Shown: positions 50,119 to 58,580, counted from the stretch's first letter. The stretch: DNA of 64,000 nt from Sulfurospirillum sp964466465 (GCA_964466465.1 CAYXNJ010000001.1:62001-126000), one strand, 5' to 3'. Numbers and translations: made by a program. The notes: generated by a model not told the origin, from the sequence alone.

Positions 50119-51387
50119 TTATATGTAAATGATTTTTCCGCTATTTTCAGCAGGTATGACGTTCTCTTTTGCGACACACTCACCGATGATAAGCACGGCA
50201 GGTGTGGCACATAGTGTTGCCATTTTATCTAATTTTCCCACAGTTCCTACTATGGTCACCTGATCAGGTAGGTCAATCTTGGAGACAAACGCGGCAGGAA
50301 GGTTTTCATCAATACCTTCTTTTGCAATGGCATCTTCAATTTTTTTCGCAAAACTGTGCGCCATTAAAACGATAACGGTGTGTAAAGGCTGACGAATCAG
50401 CGGTATCCACTCATCATTAAACAGCGTTTCCCTTAAGTGCGCAGAAACAATGCTAACCCCTTTGGAAATGTCGCGAATCGTAGGAACAATACCTGAAACC
50501 GTGCACGATCTTAGCGCTGAAGTGATGCCATTGATCACTTCAAAAGTAATGCCATGTTGCGCCAAGATCTGCTTCTCTTCGCCCAAACGCCCAAACAGAA
50601 GTGGGTCGCCACCTTTGAGACGTCCAACCACCAAGCCTTGTGTGGCGTACTCGAGTAGGAGTGTGTTGATTTCATCTTGTGTTTTAGAGTGAAAACCCTT
50701 CTTTTTGCTCACATCCACCACTTTACAAGAAGCAGGGATGAGAGCTCGAATCTCTTCTGAAACCAAAGCATCGACTAGAGCAACATCTAAAAGCTCAAAA
50801 GCGTTTAGTGCATCTAAGGTGAGATTGCCCACGTAGCCCGTGCCACAACCGATGAGGAACACTTTTCCCACACCCTCTTTGGCGATAGTTTTTAAGTTTT
50901 CAAGGTCACGGTCAGGCTTTTTGCGTTCATTTTTAAGGCGTTCAATCAGTGATGTTAAATCACGCGGTAAAATCCGTTCGATTTTATCGCGGATCACTTG
51001 CGCTAAGGTAGGAGAACTCCCGCCACTGCTGACAGCCACTTGAATGTCACCACGGCGCGTAAGGGCACTAAAGTAAAAATCACAGAGCTCTGGAACATCG
51101 ACGACATTGAGCCAGAAATGAAGACGCGGTTTAAGCGCTACAAGACGGCTGGTCACATGCTCATTACCCGTCGCATCGATAATCACCTCAAAGCCCTCTG
51201 CATCAGCATCTTCAAAAGGCTTTAGGCGTAGTTCTTTAGATTCAAAGTAGGCATCAAGTCTTGATTCTGCGACAATTTCGTACGCAAAATCAAGACTATC
51301 GAGCACTCTGGCTTTCTGCGCTGCGACTTTGCCAGCTCCGATCAAAAGCGTGCGTTTGGGCGTGAGTGCAATGCCTAGAGTACTCAT
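50119..51387 (-). CDS. cysG: siroheme synthase (CysG-type bifunctional)
   Basis: The ATG at 51387 overlaps the sir stop as ATGA and gives a 422-residue protein. The N-terminal half is the NAD-dependent precorrin-2 dehydrogenase/ferrochelatase (TLLIGAGKVAAQKARVL, VSSGGSSPTLAQVIRDKIE). The C-terminal half is uroporphyrinogen-III methyltransferase (LIGCGTGYVGNLTLDAL, VGRLKGGDPLLFGRLGEE, VINGITSALRSC). Some enterobacterial landmarks are altered, for example GCGTGYVGN in place of the usual GAGPGDP. It supplies siroheme to the sulfite reductase encoded upstream, with which it is translationally coupled. Confidence 0.88.
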   Translation of the reverse strand: MSTLGIALTPKRTLLIGAGKVAAQKARVLDSLDFAYEIVAESRLDAYFESKELRLKPFEDADAEGFEVIIDATGNEHVTSRLVALKPRLHFWLNVVDVPELCDFYFSALTRRGDIQVAVSSGGSSPTLAQVIRDKIERILPRDLTSLIERLKNERKKPDRDLENLKTIAKEGVGKVFLIGCGTGYVGNLTLDALNAFELLDVALVDALVSEEIRALIPASCKVVDVSKKKGFHSKTQDEINTLLLEYATQGLVVGRLKGGDPLLFGRLGEEKQILAQHGITFEVINGITSALRSCTVSGIVPTIRDISKGVSIVSAHLRETLFNDEWIPLIRQPLHTVIVLMAHSFAKKIEDAIAKEGIDENLPAAFVSKIDLPDQVTIVGTVGKLDKMATLCATPAVLIIGECVAKENVIPAENSGKIIYI

Positions 51388-53672
51388 TTTTTCACGATCC
51401 TTACACGCCAACCATTGCCTTCTTTCGTGGTTGCTTCGACTTTGTGTCCTTCACTGGCTACCGATTTTGGCACGTTATCAATCGGTGCGCCATCATCGAG
51501 TAAAATCTCTAAGACTTCGCCACTTCCGATTTTTGCTAATTCCATCTTTGTTTTTACAAAGTTCATTGGGCATGCTACACCACTAAGATCTTTAAAGTGT
51601 GCCGAAGCTACTGGTTTTGTTTCCGTTGCTGCTGCCGCGGCTAGCTCTTTCTCTTTCGCAAATTTTAGCGTATGATCCATACTCTCATAGAGTTTAATAA
51701 CTTCTTCCGCGAGCTCAATCGATTTCTCATCGGCATCACCCTCTAACATTGTCCCAAAGTAGGCATTCAGAAGTGTTGTCTCGATAAAGTGTTGTTTAAA
51801 TGCCTTAAGTACGGCTTCTTTATCACGTGCGTCTTCACCACGAGTCACCAAAAGCATACGAGCCGCTAAAAGACGAATGAGTTCATAATTTTTCTCTTCT
51901 TTTTCCAATGCTTCTTTGAGGGCTTTTTTATCAGCTTCGATGAGGTCATACATACCAGCACTACATTCGCCCGTACCGCGACCTTTTAAAGAGAAGAGTT
52001 CCACTGCATCGTAGTCAAAGTATGGATTTTTATCATCTTTAAACGATGGAATATCCACATATTTTTTGCTGATTTCAGTGATAATTGCAAGTCCACCATC
52101 ATCAATCCAGTCAGCAAAGCTCTTATACGCTTTGACGTGTTTTAGCCAAGTATCGAGCACTTCTTCTACAAAAGCTGGAACATGAAACGCTGCGACATCG
52201 CCCGCTTTTTGTGCGTAAACACTGCCATCGCCTGACGTACGTGAGCCTGCTACAACGTTGTAGGCTGGGTAAGAGTAGCCTTCATTTCGCTGTACTTTTC
52301 CAAAGAAACCAAGGTCACCGATAAGGTGTTTACCACAGCTGTTTGGGCATCCTGAGAGATGGATTTTAAAGCCTTGAAGGGCGTCATAGTCACGCTCATC
52401 GATCAGTTTATTGAGACGTTTTTGAATCGCATCGACTGCACCACGAGGACGTGCAATTCCTAGTTGACATGTTGCCGCACCTGTACACGCGACCATATCG
52501 CCAAAGAGGGTTGGTTTTGCCACATCTTTAGAGAAGGCTTGCAAGATGTCATGCAAACTTGCCATTTGTGGACCTGTGAGGTTACGGATGTAGAGGTTTT
52601 GATCACCCGTAAAACGCATCACATCTTCACCAAACGGTAGAAGTGCATTTGCCAGAGCACGGGCATTTTCAAAATGAATGTCACCTAAATGCACAGGGAC
52701 TTTACAGCCATAAAAACCTGCTTGTTTTTGAGCGTAAACGTAGCGGTTCCACCATTTTTTTATGTTTTCAGGAACGCTAAATGGCTCATGCGTGGTATCG
52801 CCTACTGTTCTTTCAATCTCAGTGATAGGAAGTTCCCAATCGCCTTTGGCTTTTACTGCTTCTAGTTCAGCTTCAAGAAGTTTGTTAAACTCTTCCAACC
52901 CTAAATCTTCAAACAAGAAGCGAAGACGCGCGGCGTGTTTGTTTTTACGGTTGCCGTATTTGTCAAACACTTGTTTAATGGCTTGAGAGTAGAGGAACAC
53001 TTCTGTGTCTGGCACGAAATCACGAAGTTTTGTTCCAAGGCGAGATTTTGCACCCATACCACCCGCGGTAAAGAGTTTAAAGCCTTTTACACCGTCTTGA
53101 ATTTTAGCGATAAAACCAACATCGTGGATGGTCGCATAACCACGGTCTGCTTCTGAGCCACTAAAGGTAATTTTGAATTTTCGTGGAAGCGCAAAAGAGT
53201 CTTTTTGTTCTAGCATTTTAGAGGTGAGTGCAAGTGCGTACGGAGAAACATCAAACACTTCATCAGGCGCTGTACCAGCTAGTGGGTCTGCCATAATGTT
53301 ACGCACGGTATTGCCTCCACCGCCACGACCACTAAGGTCAATACTGTGCAAGGTTTCAATAATAGCAATAATATCTTCGATTTTCACATAGTGGAGTTGT
53401 GCACCACCACGCGTGGTGATGTGAATGGCTTCATGTGCATACTTTTGTGCTAAATCAGCCAATGTTAAAAGCTGTTTTGGGGTAACGATACCGCCTGCAA
53501 GCTTGATACGCACCATAAAGGTATTGGCCTCACGTTGCTCATAGACACCAAAAGGAACACGCATGGTTTTAAAGGTTAAATCATCCAGTTTGCCTGTTAA
53601 AAAATCGGCATGGTTTTTTTTGAAAACTTCAAGGTCTTCATAGACCATTTGGGGAATTTCATATCTGCTCAT
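51384..53672 (-). CDS. sir: sulfite reductase (siroheme/4Fe-4S) with C-terminal TusA-like domain
   Basis: Reduces sulfite to sulfide. The 762-residue protein has two ferredoxin-like NIR/SIR repeats (THITTRGGAQLHYV; GGGGNTVRNIM near 117-127) and the cofactor ligands Cys396-x5-Cys402 (CTGAATC) and Cys442-x3-Cys446 (CPNSC) that bind 4Fe-4S and bridge to siroheme. After about residue 570 come a helical region, an Ala-rich linker, and a TusA/SirA-like domain (about 692-762) with GVACPMNFVKTK, whose cysteine could hold persulfide. This fusion suggests sulfide is handed on rather than released. A structured element precedes the gene by 31 nt. Confidence 0.9.
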   Translation of the reverse strand: MSRYEIPQMVYEDLEVFKKNHADFLTGKLDDLTFKTMRVPFGVYEQREANTFMVRIKLAGGIVTPKQLLTLADLAQKYAHEAIHITTRGGAQLHYVKIEDIIAIIETLHSIDLSGRGGGGNTVRNIMADPLAGTAPDEVFDVSPYALALTSKMLEQKDSFALPRKFKITFSGSEADRGYATIHDVGFIAKIQDGVKGFKLFTAGGMGAKSRLGTKLRDFVPDTEVFLYSQAIKQVFDKYGNRKNKHAARLRFLFEDLGLEEFNKLLEAELEAVKAKGDWELPITEIERTVGDTTHEPFSVPENIKKWWNRYVYAQKQAGFYGCKVPVHLGDIHFENARALANALLPFGEDVMRFTGDQNLYIRNLTGPQMASLHDILQAFSKDVAKPTLFGDMVACTGAATCQLGIARPRGAVDAIQKRLNKLIDERDYDALQGFKIHLSGCPNSCGKHLIGDLGFFGKVQRNEGYSYPAYNVVAGSRTSGDGSVYAQKAGDVAAFHVPAFVEEVLDTWLKHVKAYKSFADWIDDGGLAIITEISKKYVDIPSFKDDKNPYFDYDAVELFSLKGRGTGECSAGMYDLIEADKKALKEALEKEEKNYELIRLLAARMLLVTRGEDARDKEAVLKAFKQHFIETTLLNAYFGTMLEGDADEKSIELAEEVIKLYESMDHTLKFAKEKELAAAAATETKPVASAHFKDLSGVACPMNFVKTKMELAKIGSGEVLEILLDDGAPIDNVPKSVASEGHKVEATTKEGNGWRVRIVKK

Positions 53673-53703
53673 AATCGTAACTCCTTGTTGTTACAGGTGA
53701 AAA

Positions 53704-53831
53704 TATAAAACAGCTTCCGAAACAAACCTTCATGCAACACGGTTAAGGCACGATGGGAACCCTGAAACGCTCCGCTTATTCGTCCCATCGGCTTAAAGTG
53801 TTTTATTCAGGTTTTTTCTTCGCGTTTTATA
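53704..53831 (-). ncRNA. structured RNA element, copy 2 (between hcyD and sir)
   Basis: On the minus strand the helices are GTTTTATA/TATAAAAC (53824-53831 with 53704-53711), AGGTTT/AAACCT (53809-53814 with 53724-53729), GTGTT/AACAC (53798-53802 with 53736-53740) and TCCCATCG/CGATGGGA (53783-53790 with 53751-53758). Single-stranded TTTCGGAAGCTG and the tip hairpin are shared with copy 1. Differences between copies in the two outer helices preserve pairing. It begins 11 nt after the hcyD stop and ends 31 nt before the sir ATG. A cis-regulatory leader, a processing site or a repeat family are all possible. Confidence 0.75.
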
Positions 53832-53842
53832 TCCAAGTTCTA

Positions 53843-54244
53843 TCAATCTAAAATAATTTCAATTTCTTCTTTTTCAACCGTTTTGTTTTTAATAATAAAT
53901 GACTTCATATCAGGAACCTCGCCTGCAAGTGAGATAATAACATAGCTCACATTAGGATCATACGCCAAACGAATGTCTTCTTCGCTTGGACGTGCAGGGG
54001 TTTCAGGGTGTGAATGGTACACCCCAATCAAACGAAGCCCCTCTTTTTGTGTCTTTTTAAACACATCAAACTGCTCTTGTGGGTCAAAACTAAAGTGTTC
54101 GTTGCTCTCATCCGTATTTTTCATAGGGATGGCGTACTTCACTTCACCATTAAGCCCAGCAAGATAACCACACGCTTCAATGGGTTTATCTTTTAGTGCG
54201 TGGAGAATCATCTCATTGTACGCACTGTTTGGGATTTTTATCAT
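53843..54244 (-). CDS. hcyD: JAMM metalloprotease trimming the HcyS sulfur carrier
   Basis: A 133-residue Mov34/MPN/PAD-1 protein of the Mec+/HcyD kind. The zinc site is Glu23 (PIEACGYL) and HSHPETPARPSEED with His77, His79, Ser87 and Asp90. In Wolinella succinogenes the homologue removes the extra C-terminal residue of HcyS to expose its Gly-Gly end. The sulfur carrier encoded just upstream in the operon ends in Gly-Gly-Gly-Ala, which fits. It overlaps hcyF by 4 nt. Confidence 0.88.
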   Translation of the reverse strand: MIKIPNSAYNEMILHALKDKPIEACGYLAGLNGEVKYAIPMKNTDESNEHFSFDPQEQFDVFKKTQKEGLRLIGVYHSHPETPARPSEEDIRLAYDPNVSYVIISLAGEVPDMKSFIIKNKTVEKEEIEIILD

Positions 54245-55047
54245 AATTTTGCCTCACATACAACGGCTTCGTAGTCTCTAATTTCTTTGATGCCTTCGCC
54301 ACCGCAGACACGGCATTTAGGGTTCTTTTTAAAATTAACATTTCTAAAGTTCATCGTTTTTGCATCAAACGTTAAGAGTCTATTATACAGTGGTTCACCC
54401 ACACCGACGATGTATTTTAACGCTTCTGCGGCTTGAATCGTTCCAAGCATTCCCGCAACCGCTCCTAGAATACCTGCGCTTGAGCAGGTAGGAATCGCGT
54501 TGGCTGGAGGAGGGCTGTCAAATACACACGCATAACACGCACTCTCATGTGGCTTAATGGTCATCGTCTGTCCACCAAAACGCAAAATACCACCGTGTGA
54601 ATAAGGTACATTTGCCAATACACACGCATCGTTGATCAAAAATTTTGATGAAAAATTGTCTGTTCCATCAATCACAAAATCATACCCTTTAACGATGTCC
54701 AAAATGTTAGAGGCATCTAAAAATTTTTGATACACCGTTACTTTCACATTAGGGTTAATCGCTTCCATTTTCGCTTTGGCAGAGAGTACTTTGGGTACAT
54801 TGACATCCGCTGTTGTGTGAATGACTTGACGTTGAAGATTGCTCAAATCAACCACGTCACCATCGACGATGCCAATTTCTCCCACACCTGCAGCGGCTAA
54901 GTAAAGTGCCACTGGAGAGCCAAGCCCGCCAGCACCAATCACCAAAACTTTAGAGTTTGCAATTTTCTCTTGACCCTCAATACCTACGTCTTGAAGGATA
55001 ATGTGGCGTGAATAACGCTCTAATTCTTCATCGCTAAAATCTCTCAT
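54241..55047 (-). CDS. hcyF: E1-like adenylyltransferase/sulfurtransferase for HcyS (ThiF/MoeB family)
   Basis: Adenylates the C-terminus of the sulfur carrier and promotes its thiocarboxylation. The 268-residue protein has VLVIGAGGLGSPVALYLAAAG for ATP, DVVDLSNLQRQVIH with the adenylation Arg, two zinc-binding pairs ACYACVF and KCRVCGG, and PTCSSAGILG with a candidate catalytic cysteine. Sequence alone does not separate it from ThiF or MoeB; coupling to hcyS (4-nt overlap) and hcyD, and the nearby metY, assign it to homocysteine synthesis. Confidence 0.87.
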   Translation of the reverse strand: MRDFSDEELERYSRHIILQDVGIEGQEKIANSKVLVIGAGGLGSPVALYLAAAGVGEIGIVDGDVVDLSNLQRQVIHTTADVNVPKVLSAKAKMEAINPNVKVTVYQKFLDASNILDIVKGYDFVIDGTDNFSSKFLINDACVLANVPYSHGGILRFGGQTMTIKPHESACYACVFDSPPPANAIPTCSSAGILGAVAGMLGTIQAAEALKYIVGVGEPLYNRLLTFDAKTMNFRNVNFKKNPKCRVCGGEGIKEIRDYEAVVCEAKL

Positions 55048-55250
55048 GCGCCACCTCCCATGAAGTATAAAAAGTTGATTTCATCGCCATCTTTGAGCGA
55101 AATGTTTGCATGCTCATCTTTGGTTACAAATTCGTCATTGAGTTGAACAGAAACCATGTCTGGTTGTTCTACGTTTTCGATAATTAAAAGCTCTGGTAAG
55201 CTTACGCCATCTTTGATCTCTTTTACGTCACCGTTAATGGTTAATTTCAT
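55044..55250 (-). CDS. hcyS: ThiS/MoaD-like sulfur carrier protein with C-terminal Ala
   Basis: A 68-residue ubiquitin-fold protein (KLTINGDVKEIKDGVSLPEL ... LKDGDEINFLYFMGGGA). ThiS-type carriers end in Gly-Gly; this one ends Gly-Gly-Gly-Ala, so it needs processing before activation, as known for HcyS of Wolinella. The neighbouring JAMM protease supplies that step. As a thiocarboxylate it should carry sulfide from Sir to MetY. AGGA lies upstream and its stop overlaps hcyF as ATGA. Confidence 0.9.
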   Translation of the reverse strand: MKLTINGDVKEIKDGVSLPELLIIENVEQPDMVSVQLNDEFVTKDEHANISLKDGDEINFLYFMGGGA

Positions 55251-55261
55251 TCTATGTCCTC

Positions 55262-56635
55262 TTAATTAAATTGATGTGGAAAATATTTGCGAAGAAGTTC
55301 AAAAAGTTCTTCTTCAAAATTGGCATTTTCACCGACTTTTTCTGCTAAAGTGCTTGCAATGCTACTGGTTTTTGTACGACGATTGGTGTATTGTTCTAAC
55401 ACTTCAGTGATGATACCACCCCCTGCGATATCATACTCATCGACAATGACAAAACGACCCAATTTTTGGTTTTCGCTAAACAACTCAAATGCCAAAACAT
55501 CGTGCAATCTAAAGATAACACACGCTGCTTCATGGCGCGCAATACTTGGCTCATCAGCACGATCCAGCGTATCGCCATCGATGACGCGTTTGATTTCTTC
55601 CAGATAAATAGTCGTTTGCGCACTGCCTATTTTAATCTTATAAGGCTTATTAATTTCCAGCGGTTTTGCACCTAACCAGAAAAGGTTGGCTTCAAAACGA
55701 TTGCTGACTTTTGGAGCACTTTGATCGGCACGTGCAACCACGTCGCCATTTCGTACATAAATTTGTGTTTGAAGCGTAAAACCAACGGCTTCACTCTCTT
55801 TGACACTCGTTTTAACTTCGGTGTTAAAACTCTCGATACTTGCGACTTTTGAGCGCTTTAACGAAGGGTAAAATACCACTTCATCGCCGACATTTAGCAC
55901 GCCACTCGTCACGGTTCCTGCGTAAATGCGACGGTCATCGTTGTCACGTGTAAACTTGTACACATCTTGCAACGGCATTCTAAAATCATCATTCGCTTTT
56001 TCTTCCACACTGGTGAAACTATCCAAAACCTCTAAAACGGTTGGTCCTTTATACCACGACGTCTGTTTTGAGTGCTGGATGAGATTGACACCTTCTCGCG
56101 CACTGATAGGAATAAACACATCCGCTTTGACACCGAGCGTTGCTAAGTATTCGCTGTACTCGACTTTTAGTTTGTTGAAGGCTATTTCACTAAAATTCAC
56201 CAAGTCCATTTTGTTAACGACAATCGCCACTTGTTTGATGCCTAAAAGGGAAAGCAACATACCGTGACGTTTGGAGTTTTCCGCTACGCCTTCTTTGGCA
56301 TCGATAAGCAAAAGTGCCGCTTCCGCACGAGACGCTCCGCTGATCATGTTTTTTAAAAATTCGATGTGACCGGGCGCATCAATGATGATGTACTCTCTTT
56401 TTTTACTCTGAAAAAAGACACGCGCACTGTCAATCGTAATGCCTTGTTTTTGCTCATCGGCAAGTGCGTCGAGCAAGAAGGCGTACTCAAAAGGACGTGC
56501 ATTGTTTTCACACATCTTTTTCACACTCTCTAGTTTTCCTTGTGGCAATGAGTCGGTGTCGGCAAGCAAACGCCCGATGAGCGTACTTTTACCGTGATCG
56601 ACATGCCCTGTGATAACAATATTGAGTCTTTGCAT
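55262..56635 (-). CDS. cysN: sulfate adenylyltransferase subunit 1 (GTPase)
   Basis: The GTPase subunit that drives APS formation by CysD. The 457-residue protein has G1 GHVDHGKSTLIGRLL, G3 DAPGHIEFLKN, G4 VNKMDL and EF-Tu-like beta-barrel domains from about 230 onward. A C-terminal APS kinase is absent, which agrees with a pathway reducing APS directly rather than PAPS. It begins on the last base of cysD (one-base overlap). Confidence 0.95.
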   Translation of the reverse strand: MQRLNIVITGHVDHGKSTLIGRLLADTDSLPQGKLESVKKMCENNARPFEYAFLLDALADEQKQGITIDSARVFFQSKKREYIIIDAPGHIEFLKNMISGASRAEAALLLIDAKEGVAENSKRHGMLLSLLGIKQVAIVVNKMDLVNFSEIAFNKLKVEYSEYLATLGVKADVFIPISAREGVNLIQHSKQTSWYKGPTVLEVLDSFTSVEEKANDDFRMPLQDVYKFTRDNDDRRIYAGTVTSGVLNVGDEVVFYPSLKRSKVASIESFNTEVKTSVKESEAVGFTLQTQIYVRNGDVVARADQSAPKVSNRFEANLFWLGAKPLEINKPYKIKIGSAQTTIYLEEIKRVIDGDTLDRADEPSIARHEAACVIFRLHDVLAFELFSENQKLGRFVIVDEYDIAGGGIITEVLEQYTNRRTKTSSIASTLAEKVGENANFEEELFELLRKYFPHQFN

Positions 56636-57513
56636 TACATATATCCTTCTTTTCTTAGTGCCTCTAACGTGCCGCCGCCGTCTTTATCTTGAGCACGACC
56701 TGAGCGTTCCGCGATGTCTTTAAACTTCCCACTGGTTAGCTCTTCGATGATCTCTTTTGGGTTATGCGCTTCTGAATCCACGGGAGCGGTACATGGGAAA
56801 CATCCTAAAGAACGGTAGCGTTTGCCGTTTCCTTGGTTAAAATAGAGGTTGATAATAGGAATATTCTCCCGCTCGATGTACTCCCAAATATTTAGCTCCG
56901 TCCACTCTAAAAGCGGGTGAATGCGCACATGCGTTCCTGGAGCAAAGTCCGTTTTGTACTGGTTCCACAGTTCTGGTGGTTGGGTACTTGCGTCCCATTC
57001 GCTTTTTTCATCACGTGCTGAAAAGACGCGCTCTTTGGAGCGGCTTCCCTCTTCATCAGCCCTTACGCCTACGATAACGCCTGTGTAAGGGGCTCCGTTT
57101 AACTCATCTTCCCATACTTTTTTGTAAGGGTTCCATTTACGGCGTGCCCAAGTGCCATCAAGTGTGTACTTGAGCGCGTCGCTTTTAAGCTTTTTACAAC
57201 AACTTAGGCGATCCAACCCATTCACAAAGGTTTCGCCCTTTGCCAAGGCTTCTTTATTTTGACCAACCACAAGGTTTAAGTCCCATTGTACGGCGATTTC
57301 ATCGCGGTATTTAATCATCTCAGGAATTTTAAACGCGGTATCAATGTGTACCAATGGATATGGTACATGTCCAAAAAATGCTTTTCGTGTCAGCCACAAA
57401 AGTACGGTGCTATCTTTACCGATGCTCCAAAGCATGGCAAGGTTTGGGAAGCTTCTGTATGCTTCACGCAAAATATAGATACTCTGAGCTTCGAGTCTGT
57501 CTAAATGATCCAT
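56635..57513 (-). CDS. cysD: sulfate adenylyltransferase subunit 2
   Basis: The ATP-pyrophosphatase subunit that forms adenylylsulfate from sulfate and ATP. The 292-residue protein has the PP-loop LWSIGKDSTVLLWLTRKAF, HIDTAFKIPEM, GVRADEEGSRSKER and CFPCTAPVDS, and ends GRAQDKDGGGTLEALRKEGYM, a conserved CysD ending. The gap to cysH upstream holds a GC-rich structured sequence. Confidence 0.96.
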   Translation of the reverse strand: MDHLDRLEAQSIYILREAYRSFPNLAMLWSIGKDSTVLLWLTRKAFFGHVPYPLVHIDTAFKIPEMIKYRDEIAVQWDLNLVVGQNKEALAKGETFVNGLDRLSCCKKLKSDALKYTLDGTWARRKWNPYKKVWEDELNGAPYTGVIVGVRADEEGSRSKERVFSARDEKSEWDASTQPPELWNQYKTDFAPGTHVRIHPLLEWTELNIWEYIERENIPIINLYFNQGNGKRYRSLGCFPCTAPVDSEAHNPKEIIEELTSGKFKDIAERSGRAQDKDGGGTLEALRKEGYM

Positions 57514-57531
57514 TACTATCCTTTATTTTTA

Positions 57532-57610
57532 TTACGCCGACAGAGCAAAGCTCCTTTTGGCTACGCTAACGCTGAGTTCACTTCGGCAGTGAGCCCGCGC
57601 TTCGCTTTTT
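57532..57610 (-). repeat. GC-rich structured spacer between cysH and cysD
   Basis: This 79-nt spacer is much more GC-rich than its surroundings and can form several stems, including TCACT/AGTGA around GCCGA, GAGC/GCTC around TTT and a GCGTTAGCG self-complementary stretch. It resembles a REP-like intercistronic element and is unrelated in sequence to the paired elements before sir and metY. There is only one copy in this window. Confidence 0.4.
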
Positions 57611-58303
57611 TTAACTTTTATGCAGATGCAATCCGCACTCTTTATGTTCTGGGTTCTCCCACCACCATCTGCCTGCTCTGATGTCTTCGCCTTCCTTGAT
57701 GGCTCTTGTACAGGGTTTACATCCGATGCTTTTAAAACCTTTAGCGTACAAGGCACTTTGTGGAATGTCATTTTCACGCATATAGCGCTCAACATCCTCA
57801 TCGCTAAAATGCGCCAGTGGGTTGAACTTGAGAAGTTTGAAATTGTCATCAAACTCCATTAACTTTGTATCGCTTCTGGTGATTGACTGAGCGATTCTGA
57901 TACCGCTAATCCAACCATGATACCCTTTAAGAGCCTTAGCCAAAGGGACAAGTTTTCTCACACGACAACACTCTTTGCGTAAATTGATATCATCAAAGAT
58001 GCCGTATTCTCCAACTTTTTCTTCCAATGCCTTAATCTCTTCATCGCTTGCACTAAAGCTTTTAATCTCTACACCAAAAAATGCTTCGATCTCTTTTTGA
58101 TAGGCTAAAGATTCCTCAAAAAGCTTATGCGTTTCAAGCGTAAAAACATCAAAATTAATTCCTGCTTTTTGCGCCAGTGAAATGTTGATGGCATCTTCGC
58201 TTTGATGGCTAAACGCCAATGTAACTTTAAGAGCTTTCGCTCCAACAAGTTCTTGAAGTGCATTAATCGCTTCTGCAATTTTTATTTCATAACTTTGACT
58301 CAT
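57611..58303 (-). CDS. cysH: adenylylsulfate reductase, assimilatory (CysH family)
   Basis: Reduces APS to sulfite with thioredoxin. The 230-residue protein has both cysteine pairs CCRVRK (Cys112, Cys113) and CKPC (Cys195, Cys198), which bind a 4Fe-4S cluster and mark the APS-using type, plus the catalytic Cys223 in KECGLHLHKS. LAFSHQSEDAIN is the PP-loop-like sulfate-binding region. Lack of a CysC domain in CysN agrees with APS as substrate. It overlaps the DUF2061 gene by 4 nt. Confidence 0.94.
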   Translation of the reverse strand: MSQSYEIKIAEAINALQELVGAKALKVTLAFSHQSEDAINISLAQKAGINFDVFTLETHKLFEESLAYQKEIEAFFGVEIKSFSASDEEIKALEEKVGEYGIFDDINLRKECCRVRKLVPLAKALKGYHGWISGIRIAQSITRSDTKLMEFDDNFKLLKFNPLAHFSDEDVERYMRENDIPQSALYAKGFKSIGCKPCTRAIKEGEDIRAGRWWWENPEHKECGLHLHKS

Positions 58304-58527
58304 ATTTGATACTCAGGTTGTGGTTTTTCTCTACCAAAATTGATTTTATTCCACGCTCGTTCATGAAAATAATACAGCAATGTTTTGGTGATAAGCTCGA
58401 ATGCTCCGATAGAAACAGCAGCAAGTGGACTTCCTGTGACGATAAAACTAATCAACATGGTGTCAACAGTTCCAAGTGTTCTCCAAGAAATTGCTTTTGC
58501 AATACTTCGTTTTTTATGCTCAACCAT
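58300..58527 (-). CDS. DUF2061 small membrane protein
   Basis: A 75-residue protein with KRSIAKAISWRTLGTVDTML, two predicted membrane helices (about 20-37 and 38-55) and FHERAWNKINFGR, the DUF2061 signature. It is the first gene of the sulfate-assimilation operon and overlaps cysH. Members recur beside sulfate genes, which suggests a role in sulfate uptake or sensing, but no function is proven. Confidence 0.85.
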   Translation of the reverse strand: MVEHKKRSIAKAISWRTLGTVDTMLISFIVTGSPLAAVSIGAFELITKTLLYYFHERAWNKINFGREKPQPEYQI

Positions 58528-58551
58528 GTTGCCTCCTTTAAAATTTCCAGA

Positions 58552-58580
58552 ATCATACCATTTTAATCACCTATTGTCAA
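58552..58580 (-). promoter_or_regulatory. sigma70 promoter of the sulfate-assimilation operon
   Basis: On the minus strand a perfect TTGACA (58575-58580) and TATGAT (58552-58557) have the ideal 17-nt spacing, 24 nt before the DUF2061 ATG, with AAAGGAGG as a strong ribosome-binding site between. Confidence 0.8.

Noticed and set aside
53973..54196. Plus-strand frames opposite hcyD
   Set aside because: They are two overlapping frames antisense to the JAMM active site, with no protein-like features.
57354..57569. Plus-strand frame opposite cysD
   Set aside because: It is the complement of conserved CysD motifs and crosses into the spacer; no start signal is present.
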